A DNA stretch of 64,000 nucleotides from Parastagonospora avenae f. sp. tritici 18332-5 (lineage: Eukaryota > Ascomycota > Dothideomycetes > Pleosporales > Phaeosphaeriaceae). The notes under the pieces were generated by a model. That model was not told where the DNA came from. It did no database searches and saw only the letters and a program-made list of their open reading frames with translations. Location: contig JAFJTR010000021.1 in assembly GCA_022559985.1 (NCBI GenBank), positions 186,001 through 250,000 of the forward strand, given 5' to 3'. Of the stretch, positions 32,417 to 44,898 are shown one piece after another. The first letter of the stretch is position 1; each line of letters opens with the position of its first letter. The translations under genes were made by a program, and so were the position numbers.

Positions 32417-33197
32417 CTATTTTGTCAAGACGACCTTGAGCTTGCCCGGGACGTGGGTGAAGAGATTAGCATACGCCTTGGGAACAAACTTGCGCTTGTT
32501 GGGCTCCTGCACAAAATACTCGTAACCCTGCTTGTTGGCGAACTTGATGGCATCCTCCTTGGTCTTGAACTGGATGCGATGGCCGTTCATGAAGTCGGCT
32601 GATGATGCCCAGCCCATGAGCGGGTTCTCCCATCTGTGACCCTTTGGTAAGACGTCCCAATCCATCAGCCAGTGTGAAGCGTTCCAGTTGCCAGACTGGG
32701 TGGCCGTCTTTGCGGGTTTGTAGATGCTAGCTCCGTCAGTCGCAAGTTCACAATCGTGTACTGGCTTGATGGCGTGAGGGTGTCATACCGCACAGTACGG
32801 GCCTGGAGATCAACGGGGGCACCTGAGAGAACTGCTGCGGCCACACTCTCACCGGGCTCGCTGCCGTCCATGACGCGCTTAGGAATCGGCGAGAAGTTGC
32901 TGCAGGCGGCATTAGCTAGCTGCCCATCCGCCACAAGCTGCGGGAGACACACGAAGTTCGGTAGTCGGTGGCAACGTTGTAGTCGGGCTGGTGCCTCATG
33001 CCCTCGGCCGCACCTTCCTGGCGGATCTGGGTCGAGTCGCTCGTGAGCTTGACGGCGGGCGCATCTTCGGCCGTGGTGCGTGGAGTGTGCTCGTTGGTCG
33101 AGTATGCGCGGTATCGGGGGGCAAGCGTGCTCGCCGCGGACGGGCGCAGGGCTGGGGCGAGCACCCTGGATGCAATCGATTTCGGGAGGGCAGACAT
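32417..33197 (-). CDS. nuo-21: NADH:ubiquinone oxidoreductase 18/21-kDa subunit (NDUFS4, fungal nuo-21)
   Basis: Three exons, 33197-32953, 32899-32789 and 32726-32417, give 221 residues. The N-terminus (MSALPKSIASRVLAPALRPSAASTLAPRYRAYST) is a typical mitochondrial presequence. The mature part carries NDUFS4 marks: NWNASHWLMDWDVLPKG, RWENPLMGWASSADFMNG, FKTKEDAIKFANKQGYEYFV and the C-terminal KRKFVPKAYANLF. The subunit belongs to the matrix N-module side of respiratory complex I and is needed for its assembly and stability. The introns (gtgtgt...ctgcag, gtatga...gctag) restore TSNFSPIPKRV and TVRIYKPAK. Presence of complex I fits a filamentous ascomycete rather than Saccharomyces. It is divergent from ATP synthase subunit f, 257 bp away. 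Confidence 0.93.
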
Positions 33198-33454
33198 GGC
33201 GGGCGTGCTGTTCGAGGGGCGGTAGATGTCAAAATGTCACGACCACCTGGGCATGTCGCTCGACGATGGCCATGCGAGCTCGGATCATCGAGGTCTTGGC
33301 GGCGCCGGCAGAAACTCGCAGCTTCCTGCACAACCTCACCGTCGTCCCCCCATCTCCCCTCTATTGTCTTGCCAGCCAAGGTGCGTCTCCCGGACACGAG
33401 CTGTCCTCAGGGAAGCAGTAATTGATGCTAATTGATCGCCAGCCAGCCGTCAAG
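33198..33454. promoter_or_regulatory. Bidirectional promoter of NDUFS4 (-) and ATP17 (+)
   Basis: The two start codons are 257 bp apart on opposite strands and both serve oxidative phosphorylation (complex I and complex V). Shared control is likely but inferred. No factor site is claimed. Confidence 0.6.
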
Positions 33455-34107
33455 ATGAGCTTTATCCAGAAGCGCGGTCTCTCGACCCTAATCCCTCCCA
33501 AGGTCCGCCTGCATTCCCACCCATCTCCCAGCGCATCGCACTGACATCCGCCTCTAGATTGCTTCTCCCAGTGTAAGAACCCCCATCTCTGGCTTCCGGT
33601 CATCCCACGCCGCAACATTCGCATGCGCAGCCCACACAGATTCGCGGACCGTCTAGCTCCTCGCCCGCCTCCAACCGCCATCTCTCACGCCATCTCAAGG
33701 AACACACCATGCATGATACATGCGCTAACGCATCCAAGGTCATCGGGTCCTCCCCCAATGCGGTCCGCATGCAGAAGGTGGTGAGCTTCTACGAGAAGCT
33801 TCCCCGTGGCCCGGCCCCCGAGCCTGAGGGCAAGGGTCTCCTCGGCCGCTACCAGAAGAAGTACATGGGCAAGAATGCATCGGCAAGACGTGCGTACCTC
33901 TGAGATCACTCCCGCTGGGGAGTTGAGACACAATGCATCACAGCATCTGACTATCCACAGCACTTGTCCACGTGATTGGCTTCTTGATCGCGTTCGGCTA
34001 CGCTCAGAACTACTACTTCCATCTGCGTAAGTCAAAATGTCCCGCAAGCAGGCGCAAGGCGCAGTGACTCACATGATCCAGGTCACCACAAGAACAACAC
34101 CCACTAA
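33455..34107 (+). CDS. ATP17: Mitochondrial F1Fo-ATP synthase subunit f (Atp17)
   Basis: Five exons, 33455-33502, 33558-33572, 33739-33889, 33961-34026 and 34082-34107, give 101 residues. The second exon is only 15 nt (IASPS). The sequence runs MSFIQKRGLSTLIPPKIASPS, then NAVRMQKVVSFYEKLPRGPAPEPEG, YQKKYMGKNASARP, and a single membrane helix LVHVIGFLIAFGYAQNYYF ending in HLRHHKNNTH, the classic subunit f C-terminus. The protein sits in the Fo membrane sector next to subunit a. The first 16 residues look like a short presequence. All five splices are needed to build the known protein. No single long frame covers it, so simple ORF calling would miss it. Confidence 0.92.
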
Positions 34108-34935
34108 GCGGCCACTGTGAATATGATGGATCGCCGGCAAGGACAGGATGTGTACATGTAGAGTTTAGTCGAGCAATGCAATAGCAGCCCATATATGACA
34201 CTCTCTTCCTGACAGTCAGTGTTACCGAGTCGTACCCGGCATGGGGATGGCGGCACATGTATGTGAGCACCGATTTCGGGAGAGCGCTGGAGACCGTGAA
34301 GTGCATGCGAGGCATCTTGGCCGTCCAGATATACTTGATGTTGTTAGGTCAAGTCTCGGCGCCATTGACTAGTTGCATCTGTTCAAGTTGACTCAAATTT
34401 CTTCTATTCTGAGGTCGCCTTTGCGCACATTCCGGCCCCAGCTCTGACCGCCAGGCGACGGTACCATGATTCACACAAGACAGCTGAGACTCAGCGTTGT
34501 GAGGCGTTCAGACGTCGCCTGCAGAATCGCAGTGACGTGCGCGTGGGCAAAAGCATGCAGTGTTGCGGCTCCTGCTCGTTACAAAGAGGTGCCAAGAACG
34601 CCTCACTAGATCCCGGGTACAACTCTCCTATACGCAATAGTCTACAACCATCACCACCCACAAGCCCCCAACTATAGGGCAGCTATAACCCCTCTGTAAC
34701 CCTCCCGGACGAAGCCACACGCCGTTCGGTTCCATCAGCGCGGCCAACACGCACACGCGCCTGCCTTCATACGACCGCGCGACCACATCGAAGCCGACAC
34801 CTCCGCATTCGCCGCGTCAGCCCACGACCCACGCAGACGACGTTTCTGCGGAAGCGCCCACTGGATCCTCGTGGCGACTTGTAGCATCTGACACTAGGTG
34901 AATATCCTCCCGCTTTCCTTGGTTGTTTCGCGCGC
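34108..34935. other. Intergenic
   Basis: The stretch lies between ATP17 and the large disordered-protein gene. It is C-rich before 34936 and probably includes promoter and 5' UTR. No gene was seen. Confidence 0.45.
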
Positions 34936-37900
34936 ATGAGCCATGAGCGCTGCACCGGGCCCGACACGCAGCTGTCGGCGCCTGTGACTCCCGTCTCTGT
35001 TGATAGCGAACACGAGTCTGACATGGAATCCTTGGCCACGACAGTTCCGGAAACTGTTATGGCAGAGCAGGTCACCAAAGATGTGGTAAAGGAAGCACAG
35101 TCGGTGGGACGTCCCGCGCCCATCGACGACACTGCGTCAACTACCAGCACCCCCGCCGTCAACGGCGAGACGCCTTCGGGCCCTGCGACTACAGCCTCAG
35201 CGACTTTGAAGGCGACCCCGACTGCGACGGATGCAGCCAGTGCAAATACAGCCCCGGCCGATAATGTACACGTGTCAGACAAGTCCTTCGGGGCAGCGGC
35301 AGCGGTATGTATACGCCAAGTGGAAGATGCTCGTGCGAATTAATCCTGACAGGCACAGACTACGTCCGAGCAGCAGCTCAGCAGCACGCCCCTCCACGAC
35401 ACCGAAAAGCCATTCCTCAACGGTGATGCGGGCGATGTAGCCATCGCAGACGCAAGCGGTGGCTCAGACACTGACATCAGCCGTCCGGGCAGCGTGGATC
35501 AGTCGAAGCGAGACGCAAGCCACGTGCGGACGAACTCGATGAAGAAACCCTCAACCTTCAAATCTGTGTCGGTCACGAAGAATTTCCTCAAGTCTGCCGT
35601 TGCAGCACCTGCCGCCCGGCCCGGCGAAAAAGCAGCACCGCTGGCACCTACAACCACCGCGACGGTCCTCACTGCTAAACCGCGTCTGGTAGCTAAATCC
35701 GGTACTGGCAACGCCCCCCGCACGCTGGGCAAGGTCAACGGCGCGAGCTCTGGCCCAGACGCGAGCAAAGTATGGAACAAGAACCAGCCTATCCCGCCTC
35801 CGCCGCCGAAGCAGTTTACCGACGAAGAGCTCAAACAACAATATGGCATTCATCTTGCTACGCGACTACAGGCAGACGAAGCTGGAAAGGAAGCAAAGTG
35901 GGCCGATATTGACGACGACGAGGACGATTGGGCGCCTGACACAGTGCAATGGATGGATGGAACGAAGTCTTCTGGTGCTGTAGCAGAAAACGAATCACCC
36001 GTTCTCGAAGAGCCGAAGATGGTCGCAAAGGCACCCGAACCTGTTCCGGAGACGCTCAAACCTGCACATGCGACGGCCACAAACACTACAAACCCCAGCG
36101 TTACGGGAGGTACCAAAACCATACTGAAGCCAGGTGCACACGCACAGGCTCCGCAGCTTCCCACCGGGAAATCGAGCCTCGTGCTCAAGGGCCAACCAGA
36201 GAAACCCACGCTAGTCACCAAGCCATCCTCGTCAGACAAGAAGTCACCATGGGCAACGCTGCCTCCTGTGGAAAAAGTACCGCCGGTCCAGATCAATCCT
36301 CCAGCGCAGCAGCCTCCGCAGCGGTTTGCACAACGCGATTCCTATGGATACGATTCAATGCCCTCGCATCCTGCCAAAGAGATTGCTCCAGACGATTTCA
36401 ATCGCACCTGGCGCGACGACAGGGGTGGGCGACCCGAGCTATTCAATTCACAAAGTGGCCGGTATGAGCCTGTCAACGATATGCGTAGGGGATCTGTTCG
36501 TGATCCTGCTTTCCGGCAGCAGCCCTCCGTGCTGCAAAGGCCCTCTCAAGACGGCCCTGCGGAGCCATCTGCTGCTTTCCAGACGTCCAGGGCTGGTGCA
36601 GACATGCCCACCTGGGGCCGACGCCGAAATTCTTCCAACGTCAGTGGCAGCAATGGCCGACGAATGTCTTTTGATAGACGGCCACCTGACATGCCCAACG
36701 GATCTATGGCCATCGAACGACGAGGCTCGCACTCGGTGAATGGTGTGGAGCCCGTGGACCCAGCGTCATCCCGCCAGCCGTCGATTGCACAAGCAATTTC
36801 GCCCAACGTGGCAAATGCCCACCCAGCCTCGCCGTTTGGTTCTGTGGCATCATCGGGTGCGCACGATCTACCAGTCCCTGTCGCCGCACCGCCGGTAGAA
36901 GACCCCGTGGAGGTCCAGAAGCGCCTCATGACCGACAAGATCGAGCGTGCTCGGCTCAAGAAACAACAGGAGCGAGAGGCCGAAGAGAAGGAGGAAGCCG
37001 AAAGGAAAGAGCGTCTTGCAAAGAGGTTAGCAGCCATGGGCCCGCCAAAGGTGAAAGAGCAGTCGCCTTCGCCTAGAAAGGAGAAGGCTGTACCTGCCAC
37101 CGCGCAATCGCCACCAAAGCCTCCAGTCCCGACGACCGATGGTGAGGTTGCCCAGTATGGCATGATGAAGGTTCACCACGCTCAGCCCGTCAAAAAAACG
37201 TCGTCGGCAGAGCCCACCAAGGCTGCAGCTTCTGTTGAGTCCGTGCACTCCCCTTCACCTGCACAAGCGCACGCCGTAAACGAAGCGCGACCCGCACCTC
37301 AACACAAACAACAATCTGCGCAGTCGTTCGACAAATTTGCTCGCGAGAACGAAAAGACGAGACAGCCGGGCGAACAATCGAAACCCACAATCAGTCAACT
37401 AGAAGGCGCTGTTCCCGCAGGACCAAGATCCCAGGTCGCGCCTGGTTGGCAACCTACAGCGGCAGCACCGCGACCGTGGACCTCGCAAGTCTGGGGACCA
37501 CCACAGGCCAAAGATCGAGCTCTCGGCAACGGGACTTTCGGCTCAAGTTACGACCGCGCCCAATCTCGAGGCTCCCCTCAGCAGCCTCCCGTGCAGTCGC
37601 AATCTACACCAACGGCTTCTGTCAACCTTAACATTGCTCCGACCTTGTCTCACTCACAACCCCCGAGCACCATGCCCACTGCTCAGCCCATGCGTCATCA
37701 AGCCGGGTCGCTATCAGCGCAGGCAGCTGGATCCGCACGACCGGGTCCCATTGCGCCACCTGCTGTCAAGGCTGGTTGGGGCAATTTTGCTGCTCATATC
37801 GCCCAAGATGATGAAAATTTGGCGAGCAAGGCACGTCAGGACAATGAGCGACTGACTGGCGCCCGACCCGAACTGCGGGAAACATACAAAGATCAGCGGG

Positions 37901-39099
37901 GTCAGTCGCAGGCCGTAGTACACGAGACGGTCGCACCAAACAAGGTTATCCCGAACGGTGGGGTCAAGATGGATGAGGCTGTCAAGTCGGTTCATGAAGG
38001 TCAACTACCGCAACAACCACTCGGTCAAGCTCCCCTGCAAGCCACTGGTCCACGAGCTTCGCGATTCTTTCCTCGATCATCTGAGACCTCGCAGCCAACG
38101 ATGATGTCGTCCAGCAAGGCCGACTCTCCACCCCCACCGCCAGAGACGGAGAGCCATCCCGCCTTCGCTGGTAGTGCAGGTCAGCCTCTAGTTAGACTCC
38201 CGAAACCATCACCTGTTGTACGACTCCCGCCGGCTGCGGTTGGAGGCAGCGCGCAAAGCGAAGCTCCTGTGACCATGCCTACACGTGGTAATCCTGGTCT
38301 GGGTGCCCGCCCGCTAGCTATGAACCCTGAATGGCAGGCTCGTTTCAACAAGCTCTTAGAGAAACCGGGTACATCCCCTGCGCAAGCCGCACACGCTGCT
38401 ACTCAACGGTCCGCTGCGGCAGCAGTCTCGGCTCCTGTTTCGAAGACCGGCTCATTGCCTGTAGCAGCGTCTTCCAAGGCTGCGCTCGATGTACGTGGGA
38501 ACACGGGATTGGCCACTGTTTCGCTGCCAAATGCTTCTGCCAGACGTAGCTTAGCGAGCGACCGTGGCAGTGATGTCGTCACACGTAAAGGCACCGAGGT
38601 TCTATTCGAGGACAGGGAATTTGGCTCGCTTCCAACAGTAAAGCTATCGAAGGTGTCACATCTCGCAGCCAACGAGCCTGTTGTCCAACCTCCCAACGAT
38701 GATTCTGTGCTCATCCGCTTCAAGAAGATCGAAAATCCGTTCACTCAGCGTCGACTGGAGACTTTTGACCTTGAGCGAGCTGCCCAGAAGGTTGATGTAG
38801 TCATCCGCATCAGTAACATGCGTGAAGGCATCGTCAAATCTATGCCTCGAGCACGTCGCGGGCCAAAGACCAGCATCCAGTACAACAAGCCGAAGCGTAA
38901 CAACAACACCCCAAACGGAAGTCCTTCGAGCAATCCGAAAGATCGTTCACGCAAGCCATCACAACAAAGCCAAAATGATCGCCCGAGCAGCTCAGCTCGC
39001 CCTTCCACCACCAACGCCTGGACCAGTAACAACCGATCGACCCCCGGTTCGACACCAGCCACTACATGGGCTCGACGGGCTGCAGCTCCTGTTCACTAA
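34936..39099 (+). CDS. Large disordered fungal protein of unknown function (1369 aa)
   Basis: Two exons, 34936-35304 and 35359-39099, with a gtatgt...cacag intron. Most of the protein is Pro/Ser/Ala/Gln-rich low complexity. Three parts stand out. Near residues 270-325 there is FTDEELKQQYGIHLATRLQADE followed by AKWADIDDDEDDWAPDTVQWMDG, a segment I recall as conserved in ascomycetes. A highly charged helix follows in mid-protein (DKIERARLKKQQEREAEEKE). Near the C-terminus there is SVLIRFKKIENPFTQRRLETFDLE, then a basic Asn/Arg/Ser-rich tail. There is no membrane segment. It may be an RNA- or ribosome-associated scaffold judging from composition, but this is a guess. The start is the first ATG in frame, and an upstream exon cannot be excluded. 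Confidence 0.75.
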
Positions 39100-40071
39100 G
39101 TGCGCCATCGCACTCCCGGCACAGGCTTGTTTGTGTAGATAGCTCATGTCGTCACCGCGATTGAAACATCGTTAAGTATACACTCTTATATATGGCCGGC
39201 AGGGGTTTTACGAGGCTATCCCATCTTCTGCATGGTGTGCCCGGTTTGGCACTTGAATTTCCTTTCTTCTCTTCACTTACAGCACATTTTGCGGCATTGC
39301 GACTACAACGATTCGGTGGTCACATTGTCAGCTTTCCCTGTGAGAGGTAGTGGCACTCTTACTTTAAACTCTCGGACTTTTCTGTACTCCGTGTGGCTAT
39401 GTTATGTCCTGCATCGAAGCATTTCCCACCTAGCAATGCTGGAACTCAAATGATGACGATGACGGGACATGACGATGGACTGGGATGAACAAAGGGCGAT
39501 AGATGCTCTTGTACTGCTAATACTACTACTGAAATTCCCAACTCTTGTACCTCAGATGTGGTGATGATGATGCGTATTGAACTCACTCTTTGATGCATGT
39601 AGTGTGCGATTTCTTCAGGTCGGGCTCGCATGATGAACTACTGCAGCATTCTCAAATACCGCTTAATTAAGGTGAAAGGATCAGTACTTATGAAAGACCG
39701 GCTGGCGACGTTGCACGTGATCGACTCTGACCTGGGAGCAATGGCCACGATGCACCCCTGCACATGTTAAAAGTCACACAGTGTCCTGGATGATCTGCAT
39801 GTGTCAACTAACGGTAGAAAATCCCTGTTAAAGGGCGCCGAGCTATACTGTGATTGCTTGTAAGCTCCGCGTAGAGCTTCCGGATTGGTCGAAGCTGACG
39901 AGCTAATGTGAGAACGCGTTCCCGATCTTTATACCACTACCTGCCGTTGAATACATTTGATCCTCCATACATCCTCTGACTGCGCTGAAATTTGTGAACT
40001 CCATTTGCTCAGCATTCTGCCAACTATTTGAGGAACAAGTGCTGTGCCCAACCTGAAAAGCTTTTCAAGCC
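39100..40071. other. Intergenic, promoter side of the MATE gene
   Basis: Nearly 1 kb with no supported gene. The last 100 bp before 40072 probably hold the 5' UTR. Confidence 0.45.
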
Positions 40072-42159
40072 ATGGCCCCACCCTCAGCGCCTGCAGACCA
40101 CTCAGTCACTGATTTCGCTAATGATGTCACATCTCAGATGGAGGGCTTCACTCAGTCACAGGATATTGCTGAAGAAGCAATTTCGCGAGATCTTGAAGAT
40201 GACGAAGAGGAAGAAGAAGTAGACGCAGACGATGACTCGTCCTCGGGATCCTCTACTGTTCGCCAATATTCCATGATCAATTCTTATCGCCGGCCATCCT
40301 ACGTAAATCCCGGGGCAAGAGGAACAGCCATAACATCTTCAAGCGTGCCAGAACGACACTTTGTGTCTACATCATGGAAGCAGCACAGTCATATCTCCAA
40401 GAAGGAAAAGGAAACGGTACGAGAAGACGAGCGGAGCCTACTCCGTGACAACAATCTTCTTCCGCCAAAACATCCACGGTCAGGCAGCTCAGGACCTGCG
40501 AGTCGACTCGCAAGCAAGCTTTCATTCTCGGGGCTGCGCAAAGTCAAAAGTACACCCGACGAAGAGGCGGCAAGAGGTTCGTATGCACATGAGCAAACGC
40601 CACTTATGGGCAATGGAGGAGGCGATCCGGACCGACCTTATGGCGGACTCGATAGCCCAAAGACGATCAACAAGAAATGGAACGAGGCAGTCGCAGCTGG
40701 GAAGATCAACACAAGCTGGCAGCGCGAAGCGAAAGTGTTGGTCAAAAGCTCCGCACCGCTCATACTCACGTTCCTGCTGCAATACAGTCTCCCAGTTGCC
40801 AGTATCTTCACGGTTGGGCACATTGGCAAGATCGAACTAGGTGCCGTCAGTCTGGCTAGTATGACGGCTTCCATCACCGGATACGCAGTGTATCAAGGCC
40901 TTGCAACCTCTCTGGATACGTTATGTGCCCAGGCATATGGTTCAGGTCGACCCCATCTTGTAGGCCTGCAACTGCAGCGCATGCTGTACTTTCTACTCCT
41001 CATCACAATCCCCATCTCCATCATCTGGGCGCTCGGCACGCAGCTTTTATCCTTGATTGTGCCCGAGCAAGAAACCGCACGTCTGGCTGGTCTTTACTTG
41101 AAGGTGCTTATTGCTGGTGCCCCGGGCTACGCCGCCTTCGAGGCGGGGAAACGCTATGTGCAAGCGCAAGGAATATTCTCGGCGACAATGTACATCCTGC
41201 TCATTTGCGCACCTCTGAATGCGTTCCTGAATTGGTTTAGTAAGTGTCCTTCTTATCTTGTACGAAAGCGCCTACTAACTCTGTTTCTTAGTGGTATGGC
41301 ACTTGAAATGGGGCTTCATTGGTGCTCCCATAGCCGTTTCGATAACCGAAAACGTCATGCCCATCATGCTCTTCCTCTACGTCCGCTTCATTGATGGGTA
41401 TCAATGTTGGGGCGGCTTTGATCGTCGAGCATTGAAGAACTGGATGCCTATGATCAAACTTGCCTTGCCAGGACTCATAATGGTTTTGGCGGAATTCCTC
41501 GCCTTTGAGATACTTACGCTAAGTTCGAGCTGGCTGGGACCGACTGAACTCGCAGCTCAATCAGTCCTTGGCACCGTGACGGGCATTACCTTTCAGATCC
41601 CATTCCCGATGAGTGTCGCGGCGTCGACCAGGATTGCCAACTTGATCGGAGCGACGTTGGCCGTGCCCGCAAAGACGGCAGCGAAAGTTGCCATATGTGC
41701 GTCAATACTCGTGGGCGTCTTCAACTTGCTGTTACTCTCACTACTCAGGGACTTTATAGCCCGACTCTTCACGCCGGACGCAGACGTGATTGAAATGGTG
41801 TCGGCACTGCTGCCGCTATGCGCAACATTCCAGGTCTTTGACGCGCTGTCAGCGAGTTGCAATGGTATCTTGCGTGGCCTCGGAAGGCAGGAGGTCGGTG
41901 GGTATGTGGGCTTGTTTGCGTACTATCTGGTTGGCATACCAATTAGTTTTGGGACTGGGTTTGGAGCAGGGTGGGGACTGTACGGACTCTGGATTGTAAG
42001 TCTTGATGAATTATTGCGTGGAGAAGTCTTTCAGCTAACGAGAGGTAGGGTCCTGCAATTGCGCTCGGGATCGTCGCTGCGATTGAGGGTGTGTTCATAT
42101 GGCGAACGAGCTGGGAGCGAGCGGTCGAAGCTGCGAAGGTGAGGAACGCTGCTGGGTAA
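40072..42159 (+). CDS. MATE-family multidrug/toxin extrusion transporter
   Basis: Three exons, 40072-41239, 41292-41995 and 42049-42159, give 660 residues. About 200 cytosolic N-terminal residues come first, with an acidic run (DLEDDEEEEEVDADDD) and Ser-rich parts. Twelve hydrophobic helices follow from about residue 220. MATE marks are SSAPLILTFLLQYSLPVASIFTVGHIG, GYAVYQGLATSLDTLCAQAYGS, GAPGYAAFEAGKRYVQAQG and, in the second half, TELAAQSVLGTVTGITFQIPFPMSVAASTRIANLIGA. Such carriers export organic cations in exchange for H+ or Na+, in fungi at the vacuole or plasma membrane. Introns (52 and 53 nt) restore NWFMVWHLKWG and YGLWIGPAIALG. The substrate is unknown. Confidence 0.9.
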
Positions 42160-42574
42160 AATTAGTGACGTAGATTTAGTAGTTACACAACCAAGACGGA
42201 CGAGGAATGGTATGTGGACTCTTGTTTGAATTGAAGCTATCTTGTCTCGCTGGATTACATCAAGTATATGGGTTTTCCAAGTATATGCGATCAGGTCATG
42301 GAGCCATGCTACGCAGCTCTTCTAAAATAGGCAGATGGTCTGTCATGATGCACAATCCAAGATGCGCTGGGCGTATGCAAAGGAGTAGGTAAATCAACAG
42401 ATGGAAACGCCGGGCCGCGATGCATTGTCATGAAACGGTGGCCAAAGCCGGTTGGGCCAGGATGATGAACGCCGTATAGTGTTGTTTAGTGCCGCTAAAC
42501 AGAAGAAAGCCAGGGTATCATTGCAGCGACGTAAGGGAATAAAAAGTGTACATTATAAAAAGGGACGAAACGAA
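42160..42574. other. Intergenic between converging genes
   Basis: The stretch lies between the MATE gene (+) and the four-TM gene (-). Nothing recognised. Confidence 0.5.
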
Positions 42575-43730
42575 TCAGAGAGTTGAGGGCGAGCGTTTTC
42601 GGGGCTTGTAGGGCAGCTGCGAGCCGGAGCTGATTGAATGCTTCTTGTCGCGTATTTGTAGCATGGGTGCGGGTTCTTGGTTCTTGACTGAGCGGATGGC
42701 GGACACGGCGAGGGTGGCGAGAGTGAGGATCTCGGCTGTTGCGGCGCCAATGGCAGTGTAGAATGCGACGCCCTGAGGTATTGTTAGCAGTTGCTGGCGG
42801 ATGGGGCTGGGGCTGGGGCTGGGGCTGGGAAAGACTAACCTGCTCCTCGCAGACTGCGCGGTACTGGAATCGTCCATTGCTCAGTACGTTCTTGTTGGTG
42901 CACGAGTAGCGACCCAGGCTGGCTTTGCTAGCTTTGTCGAGTAGGTGGAAGACGACAATGGCGGTGATCCAGAGAATGACGCCGAAGCTCCCAGCAATGA
43001 TGCGGTAGGCGTCACGTGAGCGAATGGGCCGGCGGAAGGAGCGCTTGAGGGAGAGCGAGAGGATGGCGACCGAGGCGAGAAAGTTGGCAGCGGCGATGGC
43101 GAGCAGGACGATGGTGGGGGCGAGGTTGGTGTGGGCAGGCCATGTCATGGGGATCTCTCCGCTACGCAGGTCCAGGTAGCGGTTACCGCGATATATCTCG
43201 AGGGTGTGGACCAGCATGCAGACGACGGCGCCGCTGAGGACGATGATGAGAAGGCGCAGACATGAGCGGACCCTACTGAGCCAATGCGCCCGCGGCACGA
43301 TGGCCAGGTCGAGAGGCATATGCGCGCTCAGGCGTTCGGGGAGCCCTCTGAGACTGTGCACGACGTAATTCTGGGGCTTTTCGGGGAAGTTTGGGGCGCC
43401 GAAGGGCTTTGGGGTGTTGAAGGGCGCGGGGGGAGGCGGCGAGGCGGGACGGTGCGAGCCTGCGGTCGGGGAGACGAGGCAGGTGGTGGTGGTGGTGGTG
43501 GACGTGATGGTGGTCGAGGACGCGATGTACGCTCTGGCCATAGTCCCGTGGAGCGTCTGTCGGTCTGCGCGGGCGTGATGGGACGGCGTGCCTGGTGTTG
43601 TGGGCGGAGGAGTGAGGGCCCAGGCAAGCAACGAGTGCGGTGTCGGTGGCAGAGAGGGCGGAGAGGGCGGAGAGCGTGTCTCGTCGAGGGAGAGTGGCAG
43701 GCGCGGCGGCGAGGAATTACTGACGGACAT
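42575..43730 (-). CDS. Four-TM fungal membrane protein of unknown function (MARVEL-like layout)
   Basis: Exons 43730-42840 and 42772-42575 give 362 residues. A Pro/Ser/Thr-rich cytosolic N-terminus of about 160 residues includes a Thr run coded by (ACC)n. Four hydrophobic helices follow: LLIIVLSGAVVCMLVHTL, TIVLLAIAAANFLASVAIL, IIAGSFGVILWITAIVVF and, after the splice, VAFYTAIGAATAEILTLATL. The tail is short and basic (KPRKRSPSTL). The intron (gttagt...ctcag) contains a CCAGCC-type hexamer array. Reading through it gives a Pro/Gln/His stretch and destroys the fourth helix, so the spliced form is preferred. The ATG at 43730 is chosen over 43832 because the extra residues lack protein character. 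No family name is certain. Confidence 0.7.
42803..42829. repeat. Hexamer array (GGGGCT)n inside an intron
   Basis: Four copies lie within the intron of the four-TM gene, just inside the donor. Copy-number change would alter intron length but not coding sequence. Confidence 0.75.
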
Positions 43731-44898
43731 TGTCGCTGGAAGGGGCGTGGCTTTAGACCAAACGAGGTTGGCGGCACGCCTGGAGGCTGAGCTTCGGGCT
43801 ATTGTTGAACACCACCAAGATCTGCACTGCAAACACTGGCACAGCGCTGCACCTGCCCGTGGCCGTTATATGCGTCAACGTAGCGCTGGGCGTCTTGCAG
43901 TCTGCCTCAGTCGCTGCTGCATCGCCCACGGACAGTGCGAGTAAGCACCCAAGCCCGTACAAGCAGCGCAGCGTCTTGTTTGCAGAGCACACCTGGGCAT
44001 CATCAACTATCAGCTGTTGAGCGCAAGGCTAGGCCTGCCACCCCGGAATAGCGACTGTGGCGGCACGCCTCGATTATTGGCTGCACGTTTCGACACTGCG
44101 CCGCAAGCAAGCACTGCGCTCTCACTCAGCACATGCACCGCCAGCCTCAGATGCTGCCCCCAAGGCCGACTTGTCTATGAAGTCTGCCTGCCATCCCAAC
44201 GCCCTCAAAGCCTCCTCGAGAGAAGCCACCTCGCATCGCAAATGCATCTCGCGCCATTTCCAGATTTGTCTCAACAGCACGCGACGCGCGTTCATCGTCA
44301 ACTGGGCGTCCAATCATGTGCCGTCTGCAACAGGGGGAGGGGGGGTGCGGCCCGTAGTTGTGGCTTTGCGAAGAGTGTCTTGCAGCAGTTTCGTGCTGAG
44401 GAACCAGGAACCATGCGCTTGACCTGCCACCGCGAACCCCATAGCAACCCCGTAGGACAAGAGATTGCATGTGGGTAGCGTTTTTCTTCAACAATCTTGA
44501 CTGCCTCGTCATCCTCCTCGAGCAATGCCAAGATATTGCCCCCGTCTCACGAGCTACAGCTGCACCTCATACCAAGTATTCGTCATGACCTGTTCGCTGG
44601 TGCGCATGCTGATTAACATTCGTGCATACACGCAGCATGCATCCATCCAAACTCCTCCTTGGCGGGAGAGACTGCCGCAGCAACCCACTTTCAGAAGTCA
44701 TCATGACAACTCCCCTGCTGCTGTCGTCACCGTGCAGTCGTCATCCATGTCTCAGACTTCTCTGCCCCCACATTCGAGTAATGCACCCGGCACACGGTAC
44801 ACCTGCCTTAGCCATGGCTGTACACAACGGCATTTGTCCTATACGTTCCCCACAGGGTAGCTGCAACCGAGCATGCCAGCAACGTCCACTCCTACTGC
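43731..44898. other. Intergenic
   Basis: The stretch lies between the four-TM gene start and the 3' end of the CCA1 fusion. Overlapping short frames on both strands carry no recognisable protein. A G-run is present near 44333-44347. Confidence 0.4.

Noticed and set aside
42495..43832. Single 445-codon frame covering the four-TM gene
   Set aside because: Reading through the intron translates a hexamer repeat and loses the fourth membrane helix. The first 34 residues before 43730 do not look like protein.
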